Below, piece by piece: positions 26,287-35,226 of a DNA stretch of 64,000 nt. The stretch's first letter is position 1; each line of letters begins with the position of its first letter. Under the pieces are notes generated by a model. That model searched no databases and was not told where the DNA came from. It saw only the letters and a list, made by a program, of their open reading frames with translations. This DNA comes from Roseobacter insulae (GTDB lineage Bacteria > Pseudomonadota > Alphaproteobacteria > Rhodobacterales > Rhodobacteraceae): NCBI RefSeq assembly GCF_019375555.1, contig NZ_JAHXDN010000003.1, positions 62,001 through 126,000 on the forward strand, read 5' to 3'. The translations under genes were made by a program, and so were the position numbers.

Positions 26287-27849
26287 ATGGCCAGATCATC
26301 CGGTAACCGCAGATCACGCAGCGGGGGGCGTGCAGGGGCGGCCAGCAGGCGGGGGACGGCGGTGATCGAGCAAATGCCGTGGAACCCGCCGGTCAATACC
26401 GACCTGCCAACCGAACCGCTGACCCCGGAGGGCGTGCAGGCCATCCACGATGGCGCGATGCGGATCCTCGAAGAGATCGGCGTTGAGTTCCTCAACCAAG
26501 AAGCCGTGGATATCCTGCGCAGGGCGGGCTGCACGGTGGACGGCGAAAACGTCCGGATGGGGCGCGATTTCGTGATGGAGTGGATTGGCAAGGCACCCTC
26601 GGAATTCACGCTGACACCGCGCAATCCGGATCGGAAAATCACCGTGGGGGGCAAAAACCTACTGTTTGGCAACGTGTCGTCACCACCCAACTACTGGGAT
26701 ATGGAACTGGGCACCAAGGTCCCGGGCACGCGCGACATGTGCCGCAACCTGCTCAAGCTCACGCAATACTTCAACTGCATCCACTTTGCCGGCGGCTACC
26801 CGGTGGAACCGGTCGATTTGCACGCCTCGATCCGTCATCTGGATGTGCTTTACGACAAACTTACCCTGACCGACAAAGTCATGCATGCTTATTCTCTGGG
26901 TAAGGAACGCGTCGAAGACGTGATGGAAATGGTCCGGATCGCCGGTGGCCTGTCACATGAGGAATTCGATGCAAGCCCCCGAATGTACACGAATATCAAC
27001 TCCACCTCACCGCTCAAGCACGACTTCCCGATGCTGGATGGATGGATGCGCATGGCCCGTCGGGGACAGGGCCTCGTGGTCACGCCGTTCACGCTGGCAG
27101 GCGCGATGGCCCCGGTCACCATGGCGGGTGCGGTTGCCCAGTCCCTCGCGGAGGCGCTTTGCGCAGTGGTTCTGGCGCAGATCATCAACCCCGGGTGCCC
27201 GGTCGCTGTGGGCACTTTCACCTCAAACGTGGACATGAAATCCGGCGCGCCCGCCTTCGGAACGCCCGAGTACATGCGCGCCACCCAGATGACCGGCCAG
27301 TTGTGCCGCTTTTACGGCCTGCCGATGCGGTCCAGCGGCGTCTGTGCGGCCAATGTGCCGGACGGTCAGGCGATGTGGGAAACCTCCAACAGCCTTTGGG
27401 CCGCCGTGCAATCGGGGACGAACATGGTCTATCACGCGGCTGGCTGGCTGGAGGGGGGGCTGATCGCGAGCCCGGAGAAATTCATCATGGATTGTGAAAT
27501 TCTGCAACAGATACAAAGGTATATGGATCCGCAAATTGTGGCGACCGGACCCGATGAAATAGCATTGGATGCGATCAAATCGGTGGGCAATGCCGGCCAT
27601 TTCTTTGGCATCCAGCATACGCAGGATCGCTATACCACCGCGTTCTACCAGCCGTTTCTCAGCGACTGGAAGAACTACGAAGGCTGGGAAGTCGCCGGCG
27701 CGGTATGGACCCCGGAACGCGCGCATCTGATGTTCAAGGAGATCATCGGCAGCTTCGAAGCGCCGCCCCTCGATGAGGCCATCCGCGAAGAGCTGGCTGA
27801 CTTCGTGGCGCGCCGGAAATCAGAAGGCGGCGCCCCCACCGATTTCTGA
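26287..27849 (+). CDS. MttB/MtgB-family corrinoid-dependent methyltransferase, non-pyrrolysine
   Basis: This 520-residue protein belongs to the trimethylamine methyltransferase (MttB) superfamily, with LTPEGVQAIHDGAMRILEEI near the N-terminus and a TIM-barrel core. The frame runs through with no in-frame TAG, so it is the non-pyrrolysine kind; characterised members such as MtgB move a methyl group from glycine betaine to a corrinoid protein. No corrinoid protein (MttC/MtgC type) or reactivase is adjacent. The N-terminus has an Arg-rich stretch (RRSRSGGRAG) that is probably disordered. Carnitine degradation in this window yields glycine betaine, so betaine is a plausible substrate, but this is inference. 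Confidence 0.88.
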   Translation: MARSSGNRRSRSGGRAGAASRRGTAVIEQMPWNPPVNTDLPTEPLTPEGVQAIHDGAMRILEEIGVEFLNQEAVDILRRAGCTVDGENVRMGRDFVMEWIGKAPSEFTLTPRNPDRKITVGGKNLLFGNVSSPPNYWDMELGTKVPGTRDMCRNLLKLTQYFNCIHFAGGYPVEPVDLHASIRHLDVLYDKLTLTDKVMHAYSLGKERVEDVMEMVRIAGGLSHEEFDASPRMYTNINSTSPLKHDFPMLDGWMRMARRGQGLVVTPFTLAGAMAPVTMAGAVAQSLAEALCAVVLAQIINPGCPVAVGTFTSNVDMKSGAPAFGTPEYMRATQMTGQLCRFYGLPMRSSGVCAANVPDGQAMWETSNSLWAAVQSGTNMVYHAAGWLEGGLIASPEKFIMDCEILQQIQRYMDPQIVATGPDEIALDAIKSVGNAGHFFGIQHTQDRYTTAFYQPFLSDWKNYEGWEVAGAVWTPERAHLMFKEIIGSFEAPPLDEAIREELADFVARRKSEGGAPTDF

Positions 27850-27940
27850 CCCCGCGCAGCAGGCCCGGTTTGGCCCATGTTGGGCATTTGTTAACGCATC
27901 GCCTGCATAGTTCGCGTGAGGGAACGGGAATGAGGCCAAT

Positions 27941-28528
27941 ATGCACGGGCTTGTGAATCGGGCGATTCAACGCTTTGTCATCGACTCCTATGGCGCGGCT
28001 CAATGGTCGGCGTCCGCGCAGCGCGCGAATCTGAATTTTGTCGATTTCGAAGCCATGTGGTTCTACGACGATGAGATCACTCCCCGGCTGCTTGCGGCGG
28101 TCTGCGACGTGCTCGACCGGCCCTATGATGAATTGATGGAGGATATCGGCACCTATCTCGTATCCCATCCAAACGTCGAAGCCCTGCGGCGGCTCCTGCG
28201 TTTCGGCGGGGTGAATTTTGTCGAATTTCTGCACTCGCTTGACGATTTGCCCGACCGTGCCCGGCTCGCCGTACCCGATCTCACGCTGCCCTCCCTCGAA
28301 CTGCGGGAGCATTCGGCCAACACCTACAGCCTCTGTTGCAGGAGCGAGCTTCCCGGTGGCGGGCATCTGTTCACCGGCGTGTTGCGGGCCATGGCGGACG
28401 ACTATGGCGCCTTGGTGTTTCTGGAGCATCAGGGAACCGACGATGGCGTTGAGACCGTATCGATTTCCCTCCTCGAAACGGATTTCGCGGAAGGGCGCGG
28501 GTTTGACTTGGGAGTACGGTCGGAATGA
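27941..28528 (+). CDS. H-NOX-like protein with missing heme-binding residues
   Basis: This 195-residue protein matches the heme NO/O2-binding (H-NOX) fold, from MHGLVNRAIQRFVIDSYGAA to the C-terminal sheet. In bacterial H-NOX the proximal heme His lies in an FLxxxDxxH-type helix. Here the helix reads EFLHSLDDLPDRARLAVP, putting Pro104 at that position. The heme-propionate motif YxSxR reads CRSEL, so Tyr is Cys133 and Arg is Leu137, with only Ser135 kept. His98, six residues earlier, is the only nearby histidine. It may not bind heme in the normal way. It overlaps the following GGDEF gene by four bases, the usual H-NOX/cyclase partnership. Confidence 0.87.
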   Translation: MHGLVNRAIQRFVIDSYGAAQWSASAQRANLNFVDFEAMWFYDDEITPRLLAAVCDVLDRPYDELMEDIGTYLVSHPNVEALRRLLRFGGVNFVEFLHSLDDLPDRARLAVPDLTLPSLELREHSANTYSLCCRSELPGGGHLFTGVLRAMADDYGALVFLEHQGTDDGVETVSISLLETDFAEGRGFDLGVRSE

Positions 28529-29565
28529 GTGGCGGAACCCCCTGTTACAAGATGCTGGACGTGTTGTGCCCCATGCATGTCGTGCTCGACCAGAGCGGCA
28601 AAATCGGCTTTGCCGGACCCACCGCAAAAAAGCTGCTGCCGGGGCGCTCCTTGGTAGGTCTGGGCTTTCTCGACATCTTCGAGATCAAGCGCCCGCATGC
28701 TATCGAAACATTTGAGGCCCTGCGTCAGAAGACCGGAATGAAACTGCATCTGCGGTTTCGCGACCCGCCGCACCGGGAACTGAAGGGCGTGCTGATGGAG
28801 GGGCCGGAAACTGGTCAGGTTATCGTGAACCTGTCTTTCGGCATCTCCGTGGCCGACGCGGTGCGGGACTACAAACTGACCTCTGCGGATTTTGCAGCGA
28901 CGGATCTGACGATCGAGATGCTATACCTTGTCGAAGCGAAATCCGCCGCCATGGAAGCGTCCCGGCAATTGAACGTGAGGCTGCAAGGCGCCCGCGTGGA
29001 GGCGGAGGCACAGGCGCTCACCGATACGTTGACCGGATTGAAAAACCGCAGGGCGATGGATCAGGCGCTGGAAGGGTTGGTCGCGTCGGGGGAAAGCTTT
29101 GCCGCCATGCTGATTGATCTGGACTACTTCAAGGCGGTGAACGACACCCTTGGCCATGCTGCGGGTGATTTCGTTCTGGGTCAGGTGGCGTCGATCATGC
29201 TGCGCGAAACCCGCACCCGGGATACCGTGGCCCGCGTTGGGGGTGATGAGTTCGTGTTGCTGCTGCGCGAGATTGACGATGCATCACAGGCCGAACGTAT
29301 TGCCAGACGGATCATCAACCTGCTGTCCGAACCGATGATTTTCGAAGGCGCGCGGTGCAAGATATCCGCGAGTGCGGGCACCGCCATGTCCCGGGACTAC
29401 AAGATTGTTTCCGCAGACCAGATGCTGGTGGATGCGGATCTGGCGCTTTATCAGTCCAAGAAAAATGGACGTGGCAGACATACATTTTACGCCGCCGATC
29501 TGCTCCAGCCGCCAGCGGAGGAACCAGCCCCGGAGATCGGCGCGCCGGCGTCGAAACAGGCGTAA
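28525..29565 (+). CDS. Diguanylate cyclase with HNOBA-like N-terminus
   Basis: This 346-residue protein has a PAS-like N-terminal domain (about 10-115) of the HNOBA kind found in guanylate cyclases and H-NOX partners. A signalling helix or coiled coil follows (about 118-165, including TDLTIEMLYLVEAKSAAMEA), then a GGDEF domain. GGDEF is at 239-243 and the inhibitory-site RTRD at 230-233 has the correct five-residue spacing, so synthesis and product inhibition look intact. It is translationally coupled to the H-NOX-like gene, which probably controls it by direct contact. The C-terminal 20 residues are Pro/Ala-rich. Confidence 0.92.
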   Translation: MSGGTPCYKMLDVLCPMHVVLDQSGKIGFAGPTAKKLLPGRSLVGLGFLDIFEIKRPHAIETFEALRQKTGMKLHLRFRDPPHRELKGVLMEGPETGQVIVNLSFGISVADAVRDYKLTSADFAATDLTIEMLYLVEAKSAAMEASRQLNVRLQGARVEAEAQALTDTLTGLKNRRAMDQALEGLVASGESFAAMLIDLDYFKAVNDTLGHAAGDFVLGQVASIMLRETRTRDTVARVGGDEFVLLLREIDDASQAERIARRIINLLSEPMIFEGARCKISASAGTAMSRDYKIVSADQMLVDADLALYQSKKNGRGRHTFYAADLLQPPAEEPAPEIGAPASKQA

Positions 29566-29753
29566 CCTCTAATCCGTTCCGGCGCCCTTGCCTGACGCGA
29601 TACTGAAGCTGAGCCCGCGCGCTCCCGCCACACTTCGATCACAGGGCGACGAGGGCACGCATGCGAGCACTTGCGAACCACCGTGCTGACAATTCGCCAG
29701 GGCAACCGGCTGCCGAGGGGCAGGGCCATAGTGCTGGTCTGATCAGGGAGAAG

Positions 29754-29828
29754 TGGCAGCCCGTAGGGGAATCGAACCCCTCTTTCCAGGTTGAAAACCT
29801 GGCGTCCTAACCGATAGACGAACGGGCC
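29754..29828 (-). tRNA. tRNA-Glu (anticodon UUC)
   Basis: On the minus strand the acceptor GGCCCGT pairs with ACGGGCT. The anticodon loop TTTTCAA carries TTC between CCAGG and CCTGG stems. The T-arm has GGTTCGATTCC. CCA is encoded at the 3' end (29754-29756). The 188 bp between the upstream cyclase stop and this tRNA hold no supported gene. The tRNA is followed on its left by no clear terminator. Confidence 0.97.
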
Positions 29829-29919
29829 ACTTGGTCGTGAGCGGTTGATTAGGCAATACATGCTGGCGGCGCAAGCGGAAATTTCACGTTACGTGAAGAA
29901 ACTTTGCCCCGATAGGCTG

Positions 29920-31659
29920 CTAGGCCGGGGCCGCATCTTCCAATCGTAACTGGACGGACTGGCGCCCCCGCCATGTGTTGATATCCAACCGACCGGCAAG
30001 GTGAAAACGCGCCCCGCCGTGATTTTCCAGGGCAGGGCCCAGGGGACCATCGTAAGCGCCAAAGCAAATGGCATCCAGGGTCGGCCCGCTGCCGTCACCG
30101 AATGTAACTTTCAGATGCGTCTCGCCGACGCGCCGGGCAAACCGTATCGCCATATCCGCAAACGCGTATCTCGGGGCAGGGGCACTGGCCCCGAACGGTC
30201 CGGCCTGTTCAACCTTCTCGGCGAGATCCACCGTGGCCGCGGCGGGCATCAGCAGGCCGTCCACTGTCAGATCCGCCGCACCAGCCAGATGCGCGCCTTG
30301 CTTTTCAAGCAATTCAGTCAGGCGTGCCATCGCGGCCTCGATCTTGTCTTCCGCCACGGTCAGGCCGGCAGCCATCTTGTGGCCGCCGCCTTTCTCAAGC
30401 AGCCCCTCAGCCGCGAGGCGTTGAATGGGCTGCCCCAGATCGATGCCCGAGATCGACCTGCCAGACCCCTTGCCAATTCCGTTTTCGACACCGATGACAA
30501 TGCTGGGACGGCCGGAGGCTTCCTTGAGGCGGGATGCGACGATACCGACTACACCCGGATGCCACCCCGCTCCCGCGGCCCAGACCAGCGCAGCATCCAG
30601 CCCCCGGGTTTCCGCCTGGCCGAGAGCCGAGGCGCGCACCGAGGCCTCAATATCGCGTCTTTCCGTATTCAGCGCGTCGAGCCGCGTGGCGAGGGCCTCT
30701 GCCTCGTGCGGGTCATCCGTGGACAGCAGCCGCGCGCCCAGATCCGCCGCGCCGATACGCCCCCCGGCATTAACCCGCGGGCCCAGGAGAAACCCAAGAT
30801 GGTAGGATGTGGGGGCTGTGTCCATCCGCGCGACGTCGGCCAAGGCGGCCAGACCCGGCCGCGCGCGCCGCGCCATCACCCGCAACCCCTGTCGCACAAA
30901 TGCCCGGTTCACCCCGACCAGCGGGGCGACATCGGCAACCGTGGCCAGCGCGACCAGATCGAGCATCGCCATCAGCTCGGGCCCGGCGGTGCCGGTCGTA
31001 CGCAACTGCCGCCCGGCCTCGACCAGCACAAGGAACACTACGGCAGCGGCGCACAGGTGGGACAACTCGCCTGTTTCGTCCTGGCGGTTCGGATTCACGA
31101 CCGCGTAGGCAACCGGCAGGGTTTCGGTGCCTAGGTGATGATCCAGCACAACCACATCCGTGCCGGCGGCGGCCGAAATCGGGCCATGCGACAGGGTACC
31201 GCAATCAACACAGATGATCAGATCATGGCCCGCCGCCAGTTGCGCCATGGCCTGTTCGTTTGGCCCGTAGCCTTCATCGATGCGGTCGGGGACATAGAGG
31301 GTCGCGCCATGCCCCATCTGGCGCAACCACGTCAGCAGCAGCGCGGCAGATGCCCCGCCATCCACATCGTAATCGGCAAAGATGGCGATGCGTTCCCGGT
31401 TGCGAAGCGCTGTCAGAAGCCGCTCCGTAGCCCGCGCCATGTCCTTGAGGACATGCGGATCGGGAAGCAGATCGCGCAGCGACGGCGCAAGGAAGCTTTC
31501 CGCCCCGGATGTCTCCACGCCGCGCCGCGCAAGGATCTGGGTCACCGCCCGCGGCAGTCCCGTGTGCTGGGCGATAGCTTCCGCCGCGCGGTCGATTTCA
31601 AGCGCCGGACCCACCCAGCGCCTGCCGGTCAGGCTCTCCTCGACACCCAGAAAACTCAC
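29920..31659 (-). CDS. recJ: Single-stranded-DNA-specific exonuclease RecJ
   Basis: RecJ is a 5'-3' single-strand DNA exonuclease of recombination and mismatch repair. The 579 residues include the DHH-superfamily motif I FADYDVDGGASAALLL (Asp96, Asp98, Asp100), the VVLDHHLG motif, and the DHHA1 motif GKGSGRSISGIDLG followed by GGGHKMAAGLT. The C-terminal OB fold follows. Length and motif order are normal. It is followed upstream by glpX and hom on the same strand, an order I recall from other Rhodobacteraceae. Confidence 0.96.
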   Translation of the reverse strand: MSFLGVEESLTGRRWVGPALEIDRAAEAIAQHTGLPRAVTQILARRGVETSGAESFLAPSLRDLLPDPHVLKDMARATERLLTALRNRERIAIFADYDVDGGASAALLLTWLRQMGHGATLYVPDRIDEGYGPNEQAMAQLAAGHDLIICVDCGTLSHGPISAAAGTDVVVLDHHLGTETLPVAYAVVNPNRQDETGELSHLCAAAVVFLVLVEAGRQLRTTGTAGPELMAMLDLVALATVADVAPLVGVNRAFVRQGLRVMARRARPGLAALADVARMDTAPTSYHLGFLLGPRVNAGGRIGAADLGARLLSTDDPHEAEALATRLDALNTERRDIEASVRASALGQAETRGLDAALVWAAGAGWHPGVVGIVASRLKEASGRPSIVIGVENGIGKGSGRSISGIDLGQPIQRLAAEGLLEKGGGHKMAAGLTVAEDKIEAAMARLTELLEKQGAHLAGAADLTVDGLLMPAAATVDLAEKVEQAGPFGASAPAPRYAFADMAIRFARRVGETHLKVTFGDGSGPTLDAICFGAYDGPLGPALENHGGARFHLAGRLDINTWRGRQSVQLRLEDAAPA

Positions 31660-31716
31660 CGGACCTCCCGGGCGCGTGGTTGAGCGCCAAACGCGCCAGC
31701 GCGATGCGGCGTCAGA

Positions 31717-32685
31717 TCAGGCTGCATGCACCGGGGTGCGATAGTTGATCCGGCGTACGGACCCGGTCTTGGACCGCATGATCAGGGTTTCCGTGGTCAT
31801 CCAGCCGGGTTCGCGTTTCACGGCGGGCAGGATGTTGCCATCGGTGACTCCGGTCGCGGCAAAGATCACATCCTCGGTCACCATGTCGTCGCGGCTGTAG
31901 ATGCGGTCGAAGTCAGTGATACCGGCCTTGCTGGCGCGGCCCTTTTCGTCGTCATTGCGAAAGAGCAGACGGCCGTACATCTGCCCACCCATGCATTTCA
32001 GCGCCGCCGCCGCAAGCACGCCTTCCGGCGCACCGCCCGCGCCCATATACATGTCGATCCCGGTATTGGGTTCGGCGCAATGCATCACCCCCGCCACATC
32101 GCCATCGGTGATCAGACGGATCGACGCGCCGGTCTTGCGCACTTCGGCAATCATTTCTTCGTGCCGCGGACGTTCCAGAATGCACAGCGTGATGTCGGAT
32201 GTGCTGCAGCCTTTGGCCTTGGCGAGTGCGGCGACCCGTTCAGCCGGGCTCATGTCCAGCGTGACCACATCCTTCGCGTAGCCGGGCCCGATGGCGAGCT
32301 TGTCCATGTAGACGTCCGGTGCGTGCAGCATGGAGCCACGTGGGCCCATGGCGATGACGGTAAGCGCATTGGGCATGTCCTTGGCGGTCAGCGTGGTGCC
32401 TTCCAGCGGGTCGAGCGCGATGTCTACGCCGGGGCCGTTGCCGGTGCCGACCTCTTCGCCGATGTAGAGCATCGGGGCCTCGTCCCGCTCGCCTTCACCG
32501 ATTACGACTACGCCCGCAATATCAAGCATGTTGAGCTGCTCGCGCATCGCGTTGACAGCGGCCTGATCGGCGGCTTTTTCATCGCCGTTGCCCACCAGCC
32601 GGGCAGAGGCCAAGGCAGCGGCTTCGGACACCCGGGCGAGTCCGAGAGAAAGCATACGGTCCTGAAATTGAGCATTGGCAGGCAT
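31717..32685 (-). CDS. glpX: Class II fructose-1,6-bisphosphatase
   Basis: GlpX hydrolyses fructose-1,6-bisphosphate in gluconeogenesis. The 322 residues carry the metal-binding sites GEGERDEAPM (63-72) and DPLEGTT (92-98). ATG 32685 (MPANAQFQDRM) fits the family N-terminus; an upstream in-frame extension to 32841 overlaps hom and is rejected. It lies between hom and recJ on the same strand. Confidence 0.95.
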   Translation of the reverse strand: MPANAQFQDRMLSLGLARVSEAAALASARLVGNGDEKAADQAAVNAMREQLNMLDIAGVVVIGEGERDEAPMLYIGEEVGTGNGPGVDIALDPLEGTTLTAKDMPNALTVIAMGPRGSMLHAPDVYMDKLAIGPGYAKDVVTLDMSPAERVAALAKAKGCSTSDITLCILERPRHEEMIAEVRKTGASIRLITDGDVAGVMHCAEPNTGIDMYMGAGGAPEGVLAAAALKCMGGQMYGRLLFRNDDEKGRASKAGITDFDRIYSRDDMVTEDVIFAATGVTDGNILPAVKREPGWMTTETLIMRSKTGSVRRINYRTPVHAA

Positions 32686-32755
32686 GAATTCGTCCTTATT
32701 GGCATTATTTACTGCGGTAGGTGTATCGGGAGGAGGCCTGTGAGACAACCGCGGC

Positions 32756-34042
32756 TCACACCGCCTCAATGCGCAGCGCAACGGGCGCGCCGGACAAAAC
32801 ATCGGTGCCGTCCATCGCCGCAAGGGCCGTGTCCAGTGCATCGCGGGTTGTCTTGTGGGTGACGATCAGTACCGGGGCGGAGGTGTCCTCATGCCCGTAT
32901 TGGCGCATCCGGTCAATGGACACGCCTGCTTCGCCCAGCACCTTGGCGACCTTCGCCAGCGCGCCCGGTTTGTCATCGAGAGACATGCGCAGGTAGTAGG
33001 GTGCAGGCAGTTGCGTGCGCGCCGGTGTAGAGCCGGTCAGTTGCGCGGACGGGATGCCGAAAACCGGGGTGCGCATCCCCTTGGCGATGTCGCAGACATC
33101 GGCCATGACCGCGCTGGCGGTAGGGCCTTCCCCGGCGCCCGGGCCGCGCAACACGATCTGGCCGACCGCGTCGCCTTCGAGCACCACCATGTTGGTGCCG
33201 CCCTCCAATTGACCCAAGGGAGAGCTGTCGGGAACAAGGCAGGGCTGCATGCGCTGTTCCAACCCGCGCCCGGTCTTCTGAGCAACGCCCAGCAGCTTGA
33301 TCTTATATCCCATGTCCGCGGCGGCCCGAATGTCCTCGATGCTGACCCGGTCGATACCTTCCAGCGTGATACCGTCAAAATCCACCCGGGTGCCAAAGGC
33401 CAGCGACGCGAGGATTGCCAGCTTGTGAGCCGCATCAATGCCGCCCACGTCCAGTTGCGGATCCGCCTCGAGATAGCCAAGGCCATCGGCTTCGGCAAAC
33501 ACCTCCTGGTAGCTCAACCCGGCTGTTTCCATCCGGGTCAGGATGTAATTGCACGACCCGTTCATGACTCCCATCACCCGAGTGATGTCATTGCCCGCAA
33601 GGCCTTCGGTCAGTGACTTGATGACAGGGATACCGCCCGCGACTGCCGCTTCGTATCTCAGGGCGCGGTCATGCGCTTCGGCGGTTTCGGCCAAAGCCTG
33701 GCCATGAATGGCCAAGAGGGCCTTGTTTGCCGTCACCACTTCCTTGCCAGCAGCGAGAGCCGCCTCAACAGCGTTTTTCGCGGGCCCTTCATCGCCACCG
33801 ATCAGTTCGACAAAAACATCGACATCGGCACGTGTTGCGAGGCTCACGGGATCATTCTCCCAGCTGTAGCCGCTCAGAGAAACGCCGCGATCCTTGGATT
33901 TGTCGCGGGCCGAGATGGCGGAGATGACGATCTCACGCCCCGTCCGGGCGGCCAGCAACGCCGCGTGTTGCCGGACGATCTTGACCACACCGATACCGAC
34001 TGTGCCCAATCCGGCGATTCCAAGGCGTAGGGGCTCAGACAT
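32756..34042 (-). CDS. hom: Homoserine dehydrogenase
   Basis: This enzyme reduces aspartate semialdehyde to homoserine for threonine and methionine synthesis. The 428 residues show the Rossmann motif GIAGLGTVGIG at 9-19, catalytic-domain stretches NGSCNYILTRME and LGYLEADPQLDVGGIDAAHK, and a C-terminal ACT domain (YYLRMSLDDKPGALAKVAKV) for feedback control. Length and layout are those of monofunctional proteobacterial enzymes. I see no riboswitch or attenuator in the 84 bp upstream. Confidence 0.97.
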   Translation of the reverse strand: MSEPLRLGIAGLGTVGIGVVKIVRQHAALLAARTGREIVISAISARDKSKDRGVSLSGYSWENDPVSLATRADVDVFVELIGGDEGPAKNAVEAALAAGKEVVTANKALLAIHGQALAETAEAHDRALRYEAAVAGGIPVIKSLTEGLAGNDITRVMGVMNGSCNYILTRMETAGLSYQEVFAEADGLGYLEADPQLDVGGIDAAHKLAILASLAFGTRVDFDGITLEGIDRVSIEDIRAAADMGYKIKLLGVAQKTGRGLEQRMQPCLVPDSSPLGQLEGGTNMVVLEGDAVGQIVLRGPGAGEGPTASAVMADVCDIAKGMRTPVFGIPSAQLTGSTPARTQLPAPYYLRMSLDDKPGALAKVAKVLGEAGVSIDRMRQYGHEDTSAPVLIVTHKTTRDALDTALAAMDGTDVLSGAPVALRIEAV

Positions 34043-34126
34043 GATGGCAATTCCTTTGAAAAGGGCGCGGGAGAGATGTTTCGCGCCATGTAGCCGGTTC
34101 GGCGCGCCCGTGCAACGCGCTTGGTG

Positions 34127-34414
34127 CTACTGCAGGCTTTCTTCCAGCCGCCTGCGGTCCGAGCTTCCCAGAACAGAACCGCGCAGGGCATTTGCACGGG
34201 CCTGCAGGCTCGCAACACGCGCTTCCAGTTGCGCCTCCGATTCCGGGATGTCCGTTTGCGTTGCCGCCACCTCGTCGATCAGCGGATCCAGGGGCACGAG
34301 ATCGGGGTAGGCGGCGACCTCGGCGCCGGGCGGGGTGGCGTTGTCGACTTCCGGAAACTGCGCGCATGCCGATGTAACAAGGGCCAGAACCACACAGGCT
34401 GAAATGCGCATCAC
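34127..34414 (-). CDS. Small lipoprotein
   Basis: This 95-residue protein has a type II signal (MRISACVVLALVTSACAQ; lipobox Cys at 17). The rest is an acidic linker and a C-terminal helix of about 45 residues rich in Glu, Ala and Arg (SEAQLEARVASLQARANALR) that could form a coiled coil. I do not recognise a named family. It lies 84 bp upstream of hom on the same strand and is divergent from the TetR gene. Confidence 0.78.
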   Translation of the reverse strand: MMRISACVVLALVTSACAQFPEVDNATPPGAEVAAYPDLVPLDPLIDEVAATQTDIPESEAQLEARVASLQARANALRGSVLGSSDRRRLEESLQ

Positions 34415-34507
34415 GCTAACTCCGAATAATTGGGTCTCCTTGTGCCCGATGGACCCATGTGGCGCAAGAAGGCTTGTTTTGAACGACTGTTCAGATAACG
34501 TGCTCCC

Positions 34508-35104
34508 ATGGCACGTACAGCAGGTTCACATTCCGATATCACCGGCCCCAAGGTGCGCGACGCGGCTCTGACGTTATTTGCGCGTCACGGGTTCGCCGCC
34601 GTCTCCATGCGCCAGATCGCGCGCGAGGTGGGGGTGCAGGTGGGCGCGCTCTATAACTACACGCCCGACAAGCAAACGCTGCTGTTCGACCTGATGCAAA
34701 GCCACATGGACGCCCTGCTGGAGGCTTTCTCAGACGATCCGGCGATGCCGCCCCGGGACAGGTTGCATAATTTCGTGCGGTTCCATATCCGCTTTCACCA
34801 TGACCGGCCGGATGCGGTTTTCATCGCGTATATGGAGTTGCGGAACCTGACACCGGAAAACTTCACAAACATCGAAGCGCTGCGAAAACGCTATGAAGAC
34901 AAGCTGGAGGCCATCCTGCGCGCGGGCGTGTCATCGGGCGTTTTCGACGTCGCGGATACAAAGATCGCGACGCTGGCCGTCATTGCGATGCTCACCGGTG
35001 TCAACACGTGGTTTCGGTCCGGCGGGCGGTTGTCCTTGCAGGATGTCGAGGATCAATACTGGCAGATGGTGCGCAAGGCCGTGTCTGCAGAGTCTCCGGC
35101 CTGA
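34508..35104 (+). CDS. TetR family transcriptional regulator
   Basis: This 198-residue protein has an N-terminal TetR helix-turn-helix: VRDAALTLFARHGFAAVSM, then RQIAREVGVQVGALYNYTPD. A helical ligand-binding domain follows. Its target is unknown. The neighbouring 122-bp gap contains GCGTGATGTAACTCATGC, an imperfect palindrome, and lies before the small membrane protein gene. No metabolic operon directly adjoins it except the convergent RdhA-like gene, so a regulatory tie is speculative. Confidence 0.9.
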   Translation: MARTAGSHSDITGPKVRDAALTLFARHGFAAVSMRQIAREVGVQVGALYNYTPDKQTLLFDLMQSHMDALLEAFSDDPAMPPRDRLHNFVRFHIRFHHDRPDAVFIAYMELRNLTPENFTNIEALRKRYEDKLEAILRAGVSSGVFDVADTKIATLAVIAMLTGVNTWFRSGGRLSLQDVEDQYWQMVRKAVSAESPA

Positions 35105-35226
35105 TTGCAAATATCATCATAATGCGTGATGTAACTCATGCTATATATTCGTTTTAAGAATTGATCGGTTATCCCTATATCGTGATGTGTCCCGATCTTC
35201 CGGACATTTCCTGAAAGGTGAAAGAG

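Noticed and set aside
34043-34126. Riboswitch or attenuator before hom
   Set aside because: The gap is 84 bp, with no leader peptide, no strong paired hairpins and no known SAM or threonine leader pattern.
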